Part shown: positions 58,691-64,000 of the stretch, piece by piece
Numbering within the stretch: position 1 is the first letter of the stretch
Layout of the letters: every line of letters starts with the position of its first letter
Assembly (NCBI GenBank): GCA_016630905.1
Contig: WBMQ01000002.1
Coordinates: 2,046,001 to 2,110,000, forward strand
DNA: 64,000 nucleotides
Source of the DNA: Capillidium heterosporum
Taxonomy: Eukaryota > Entomophthoromycota > Entomophthoromycetes > Entomophthorales > Capillidiaceae
Direction of reading: 5' to 3'
Position numbers and translations under genes: made by a program
The notes under the pieces: generated by a model
Database searches by the model: none
Seen by the model: the letters and a program-made list of their open reading frames with translations, nothing else
What the model was told of the DNA's origin: nothing

Positions 58691-60557
58691 TTTCTTGTTG
58701 TAAATTGAAGGTTTGGTTGGAGGGCTTTACTTCAGCTTATATAGTAGGTTCGTTTGAATTGCTTTAGCAGGTTGCTTTTGAAATATGCTTCGTATCAACT
58801 ACGTCAACTATTAACGAAATTGACAATTTCATTGACGGAACACCATAAAATACTTTACCCTTTACTTTGATTAGTAATGTTTCCCAATCCGAATTAAATG
58901 TCTTAAAAAACTACCTTACTTTCCAAAATCCCTATAATTCCTACTTTGCTTTGAGTTTATTGGATTAATTTATAGAATGTAGAGTTGTAGACAACTATTT
59001 CTCAACACGGGTAAGATTTGATTTTTAATCCAAATTTCAACACCAAGCTACTTGAACTTAGTCACCTTTTGATGGGCTATAAGTAGATATCCGCCTACTT
59101 ATATTTGAAGAGCTTTTGCTAAAAATATTGGAAAGGAAAAACTATCTCCCATTTTTCCTATGGAGTTCATGCTGATTTCTATACTTGTGAAGCATAAAAA
59201 TGCAAATACTTTGATTTATAACTTTCGAGTTTGGTATAAAGGTGCCTGATATAAGACAGTTTCCTATATGAATAGTAGGTTTTGCTGGGCTATTTTAAGA
59301 TATTTGAAAGAAAGCTGTTATAATGCAAATATTTACCTTGTTGAGACTAATTAGATCACTTATATTAGATTTTTGCAAGCTTTTATAGTTTGCCATTTCA
59401 AACAGCAATTAAATCGAGCAGCTTTACTTTATAAATTCGCACACTTGGAAATTCAATAGATAAGCAGTTGCATCGTTTACAGCAATGGTTAAATATCTAG
59501 CTTTACAAAACTTCAACAATAGTATCTAAAATCCTCTTTGCTTAAAGAAATCAAGCTCCTAAACTACCTCGATACAAAAGTAGGGTTATATAGATACATA
59601 TACGATGCTATATATAGCTTACTGTGGAGTATTTTTAGATTGTACTGCAATTGAGTGAAGATGAAAGTTATATATATAGTTTATTTTGCCAAAACACGCA
59701 ATATATCCGCTTACATGGCCCATCATTTGAACTCCTTTAGATCTAAGGTAAAGTATACTCCGATATATAGTTTTTCCAAGTCGAAGCCACTCAAATTTAT
59801 TTACAGCTGTTTGCCAAATTGACCATAAACAATGCAAAGCATATTCCGATACATAGTTACATATTTTCTAGACCGTACACTTGAAAATTTTGGTCAGCCC
59901 ACCTATTGACGCGATGCCTTTACCAATTTTGATCACGTCTCTTTCCCACACCAACTTGAAAGGTGGTACTAGAGATCTATTAAACTATGCCTGGAGTTAA
60001 GCTTTTTACTATACCACATGACTGTTTTGAACTTGAATTAGCGTGCTAACCAGTTTATCCTACATATTTAGCAACTTTTGTATTGGAAAAGTCCCGTCTA
60101 ACTTGTAAATAACCATTTGTTCATTTCTATGGTGGGTGGAGTACCAGTAAATCCATTTGCTAAAGAAGTCCCGTCCGAACTGTCACATCGTCGGTCAGTC
60201 CACAAGTGCAAATTATTATATTGTATAGTCACGCTAACAAAGAAAGTGAGGTGCTTCATCTAAATTAGAATATTTCCTTATACAAGGTGGCATACGACCT
60301 TATCTACTCTGTCAGGATTTTGCTATGTCTGATAAAATGGATTCTGAATTCTCATATAGGAGGTTAATTGCTGGATTACCTTATCTGGACATAGTGCACT
60401 GCACCTCAGGACCTAAACAATACGTTCTACAGTGGCATGCCACTAGACCTATGACTACCGAGCTTAGTAGGAACATTACCCTAATCTAATAAACTTGAAA
60501 TCCAAACATGTATATAAACAGGGCCAAGAAAACAACAGTCTATACAAACAAAACAAA
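58691..60557. other. 1.9 kb gene-poor region
   Basis: No supported gene; a 72-codon frame at 59619-59837 (-) has no domain. The TATA-like ATGTATATAAACAGG at 60508-60522 lies about 40 bp before the trypsin ATG. Confidence 0.5.
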
Positions 60558-61331
60558 ATGTTCGGTAAATACATAGTAGCTTTAGTTGCCTTGGCCTCTT
60601 CCATCAGCGCCCTACCACCTCAGGATCGTATCGTCGGCGGTACTGAAGTCAGCCCCAAGTTCAAGTACCCCTGGTTAGTATCTATCCAAGTCAGCGGTAG
60701 ACACTACTGCGGTGGTATCATCCTCAACCAGAACACCGTCCTTACTGCTGCCCACTGCTCTCAGCAGCTACCTAGTTCCTACACCGTAAATGTTCACCGT
60801 CACAACTTGCAGTCTACTGCTGCTGCTGAACAGGGTCAATCTTTACGCGTCAGCTCTATTAGATCCCACCCCAGCTACAACTCGCAGAACTTCAACAACG
60901 ACGTCTCGGTTTGGAAGTTGGCCCAAAGTGCCTCAGTCAACATCGGTACCATCACCTTGGATGATGGAACTTTGGCCAACCAAGCTGGTCTACGTGTACT
61001 TGCTGCTGGCTGGGGTGTCACCTATGCTGGAGGTCCTTCTTCCCCAGTTTTGAGGGAAGTTTCCATCCCCCTCGTCAACATCAACACCTGCATCAACTAC
61101 TGGAGAACCCAGGGTGTCTCCGTTTCATCTAGCCTCCAGGTTTGTGCTGCTGGTGAAGGTGGTAAAGATGCTTGCAACGGTGATTCAGGAGGTCCTTTGT
61201 TCGTTGCTAACGGATCTTCGGCTACTTTGATCGGTACTACTTCGTTCGGTCAGCCTTGTGCTTATGGCGGTATCCCAACTGTATGGGCCCGTACCTCGGC
61301 CTTCCGTTCCTTCATCCAGCAGAACCTTTAA
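60558..61331 (+). CDS. Secreted trypsin-like serine protease
   Basis: Single exon, 257 residues from the ATG at 60558 (an upstream in-frame ATG at 60495 lies before the TATA-like box and is unlikely). A signal peptide (MFGKYIVALVALASSISALP) and a very short propeptide ending in R precede IVGGTEVSPKFKYPWLV. The triad is His in TAAHC, Asp in NNDVSVWKLAQ and Ser in CNGDSGGPLF. The residue six before Ser is Asp (KDACNGDSGG), predicting cleavage after Arg/Lys. Six Cys are arranged as in S1 proteases. Trypsins are rare in fungi and, where found, are linked to host or protein-rich niches. Base composition is more GC-rich than its surroundings, as expected for a strongly expressed gene. Confidence 0.95.
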   Translation: MFGKYIVALVALASSISALPPQDRIVGGTEVSPKFKYPWLVSIQVSGRHYCGGIILNQNTVLTAAHCSQQLPSSYTVNVHRHNLQSTAAAEQGQSLRVSSIRSHPSYNSQNFNNDVSVWKLAQSASVNIGTITLDDGTLANQAGLRVLAAGWGVTYAGGPSSPVLREVSIPLVNINTCINYWRTQGVSVSSSLQVCAAGEGGKDACNGDSGGPLFVANGSSATLIGTTSFGQPCAYGGIPTVWARTSAFRSFIQQNL

Positions 61332-61529
61332 TTTGATCTGGTATTTAATAAATTTCAATTATATAATTACCGCTCCTGATACTTTTAACTAAGTATAATT
61401 TAGTGATATAGTGCTTTCTTTTATGCTTGCTCTAATATATATGCTGTTACTACCTTTTGTTTTGATCTACCTTCACTTATTTGTGGATAGTTTTACGAAT
61501 AGGACTATACTTTCCCTTTAAGAAAACTT

Positions 61530-62172
61530 TGATTGGCTTGGCAGTTTATGTTACAACTAAATTTTGATAGAAAATATCGATATAATCGATTATTGATTAA
61601 GCTATATAACCTATTAAGTAGCTGATCGAATATAAATCTATAGCAGATGTTTAGAATCATATACATATCACTATAGTGTTCCAAAGATATATAAAGCCAT
61701 CGAAATAAAAGTGGTAGAACCATAAAATGTCTATTAAGTCAATCCTCACTTCATTGTTTTTAGTAGGATCCATTGTAGCCTTGCCAGCTAGCTACCCCAC
61801 GCAACCAAAAGCCGCTTCCAATCCGACTCGAGGTGCTGGAAGTTTGCACCGTAGATGTGATGACATCTGTTATGGGCCTAGGTTTGGCTGTGGAAGTTGC
61901 AGCCTTGGATGTGGAGATTGTGGTTGTGGAGGATGGGGTAGATACTGTGATCCAATCGTTGCTGGAAACTCCTACTGGACCTCTGGTGACTGCTTCAACT
62001 GCAATGACTACAACCACAACTGCAATGCAGCCGCCTTCTGTGACAGCGAGTGCTGCAATAACATCAACTCCAACTGCTGCAAAAGTGCCAACAACAATCT
62101 GTTCATTGCCTAAGGTTCCCTTGTTAAAAACATTTACATTGAATGTAACCCATTATTGAATAAATATCGTAT
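61530..62172 (+). repeat. Duplicated unit C
   Basis: Direct orientation relative to A; begins about 200 bp after the trypsin stop. Ends just after AATAAATAT (62159-62167). Confidence 0.85.
61727..62113 (+). CDS. Secreted cysteine-rich protein, copy C
   Basis: 128 residues, single exon. Signal peptide 1-19, propeptide to HRR (41-43), mature 85 residues with 16 Cys identical to copies A and B. The only differences lie in residues 16 and 27 (Ile; Pro) compared with copy A. TATA box TATATAAA at 61688-61695 and palindrome at 61669-61678. It lies 395 bp downstream of the intact trypsin gene, same strand. Confidence 0.85.
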   Translation: MSIKSILTSLFLVGSIVALPASYPTQPKAASNPTRGAGSLHRRCDDICYGPRFGCGSCSLGCGDCGCGGWGRYCDPIVAGNSYWTSGDCFNCNDYNHNCNAAAFCDSECCNNINSNCCKSANNNLFIA

Positions 62173-63149
62173 CTTGTATAGTCATCTTCCCCTATAAATG
62201 CAGTTGAGGTGTGTAAATTTACATACCTTTTCCTCATTATAAATGCCCTTCGAACCAATTAAATTAAAATATTCATATAAAGTTACTTATAACAAGAGAT
62301 TTATAGTGAATTTGGTATTTATAGCGAGAGTATGTAGCAAGAGATAATTGTATAAGGTTTTGGTTTTATATAATATTTAAAGGCAGCATATTTTTAAGGT
62401 TTGATTATACGTTGATTAAAGATATGAATATATTTTTTGAGAATTCAAATATGAATGCTACTTGAATCAGAAACTATAGGTTCATTTACAAGACTTACCC
62501 AGTCCATCTGAGCCCAGTAATATGTAGTTTTCAAGTAGTAGATCTAATGAACTTTTGCATTTATAGAATATTTTTACTAGTCTCTTCATCTTACCTTTGT
62601 ATTTAATTAAAAACATGACCCTCCCTATCTTAATCGGAATGTTACTTTAGATCAACGGATTACCTTGCATTGCTACTTATACTACAGATGTTAGATATTT
62701 TATATTAAATATATATAATGCAAAGGTACTCAGAATTTGTAGCTATTTACTGGAACGTGCAATATACAGTGAAATTTTCGGATCTAATGAAATTTGTCAA
62801 GCTAAGATAAGTAGGACTAAAGTTTAGTAAGTGCAGATATTTGTTAATAAATACTAAATCAAATTCAACTTTTTATAATACTTTTCGAAAAATATATAAA
62901 AACCAGTACATTTCGTTCAAGCATAATTTTAAAATATTTCTGATGTAGCCTTAAAAAGGTATATCTCATTCCATTTGAAAGTCAGCAGCTATAAGCAACT
63001 CGTAAATACTAGTGCTTATTGTAGGCATTAAGTATCGTTAATAAAAAAATACTGTATACTACTATAGTATATATATGCTACAGCTTATAAAAATTTAATA
63101 CACGTCAGCATATGCTAGAGCTTTATTATTAATTAAGTTAAAGGCATTA
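62173..63149. other. No supported gene
   Basis: AT-rich; no frame with features. Confidence 0.45.
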
Positions 63150-63830
63150 TTAGATGAACGAAGCATACACTGAAGTATGGATCCATATGAAAGGAGTACC
63201 TCTAGCGCAAAGGTATGGAATGCAAAAGTATTAATGAGCACTTCTTGAGTACTACTGACGATAAAAAGTGGATTCACAGAGCTACTGATGTAGAAAGCTT
63301 GATTTGCTACACAATTGATACAGACATGATATTGTAGAAGTCCTAAAAGATTTTGTAATTATTGACGCTGAAGATTGAGAAGTTGATCTGTCGCACTATT
63401 TTAGAAGATAGTTCATTAAAGGGAGTGACATCCCAATCAGCAATAGCTACTTGAAAATTAGTTTTGGTTGCCATGCTATTATCATCTAGGGAAATAGTTC
63501 TGATGTCAACGATGGCACTTTGAGCCAACTTCAAAATGGCTATGTTGCTTTGGAAGTTACTGATACTGTATTTGAGGTGGGTGTAAATTTTTACTATATA
63601 AATAACTTGCTCAAGTTTGAAGCTATCGGTAAAACTCAAGTTGTCAGTAGATACTAATATAAAAATTAAATGGAAAGTTCCAACAGTAATTGGCCAAGGA
63701 GAGGACGATGTTGGAGTTAAGGATGGTGCTGCTACAGAGATGGTAACCTCTGGCTTGGATCGAAACTATTTATGGGTAGAGTCAAAATCAAAAAAGCGGT
63801 CTTCCAAATTATGATGGAAGTTCAACAGAT
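63150..63830 (-). pseudogene. Decayed trypsin-like protease gene (copy 2)
   Basis: On the minus strand, IQARGYHLCSSTILNSNIVLSLANYC corresponds to the strand with the catalytic His (TAAHC has become LANYC). The open frame 63343-63639 then gives NFQSNIAILKLAQSAIVDIRTISLDD, matching FNNDVSVWKLAQSASVNIGTITLDD (catalytic Asp replaced by Asn-Ile-Ala), and the 3' part keeps RGTPFIWIHTSVYASFI for GGIPTVWARTSAFRSFI. Frames shift between segments and the CNGDSGGP region is not recognised. Not functional as a protease. Confidence 0.78.
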
Positions 63831-64000
63831 CGCTATACCATAATACTATATAGAATAACCTATTATGTGCACAATAAAAAATATGCCTGAACCTACTTTT
63901 TTCTAATCAGGTAGGCTTTTTATTGGTTGATAATCCCATATTTGTATATGACAGGTGTGATTGACTAAAAAATTTCATTCATCCTACATTAATTAGGATA

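Overview
The window reads as nuclear DNA of a compact, AT-rich fungal genome. Protein genes are broken by very short introns (about 38-70 nt) with GTAAGT/GTAATT-type donors and CTAAC-like branch sites just before the acceptor. Several genes belong to families typical of fungi (Eaf7, alpha-arrestin with a PPxY tail, EI24/Rrt8-like membrane protein, citrate carrier, SAM decarboxylase, bL17m). A chymotrypsin-fold trypsin, a family of secreted Cys-rich proteins and a large set of SABATH-type carboxyl methyltransferases are more unusual and may point to an early-diverging or animal-associated fungus; that last step is inference only.

Layout. 0-6 kb: the 3' part of a broken hAT transposase, then a decayed Ty3/gypsy-like element (1685-5921) whose two ~0.7 kb ends are inverted instead of direct repeats. 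6.8-13.8 kb: a possible transcription factor without a zinc cluster, a 76-residue I78 peptidase inhibitor, a polynucleotide kinase 3'-phosphatase and a MATE transporter. 14.9-39.4 kb: the SABATH region, with five full-length three-exon methyltransferase genes in the + orientation (26569, 31258, 34091, 36177, 38245) and three decayed copies (14949-16078, 23149-24269, 24702-25805), interrupted by an alpha-arrestin gene, long gene-poor stretches and a second LTR-element fragment (32.96-33.82 kb). 39.7-55.7 kb: a dense housekeeping block: citrate carrier, EI24-like protein, HIT protein, SAM decarboxylase, sirtuin, mitochondrial bL17, a tiny Cx9C protein like NDUFAF8, an SM (Sec1-like) protein, HMP kinase, Eaf7 and a membrane protein of unknown function carrying two apparent one-base insertions. 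52.4-63.9 kb: three near-identical copies of a 128-residue secreted 16-Cys protein (two +, one -), one intact trypsin, two trypsin pseudogenes and a dienelactone hydrolase-family gene.

How the parts fit. The housekeeping genes cover polyamine, thiamine, mitochondrial translation/complex I and secretion functions and show no special linkage beyond divergent promoters (bL17m/NDUFAF8-like; SM/HMP kinase; EI24-like/HIT). The accessory parts are the SABATH array and the Cys-rich/trypsin array. Both show recent duplication next to decaying copies, as expected for secreted or small-molecule traits under changing selection. Many reading-frame breaks in the window are single-base insertions, often in short homopolymers, so some 'pseudogenes' could be assembly errors.

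All exon borders were read by eye from splice motifs, reading frame and paralogue comparison; no alignment or database search was run.
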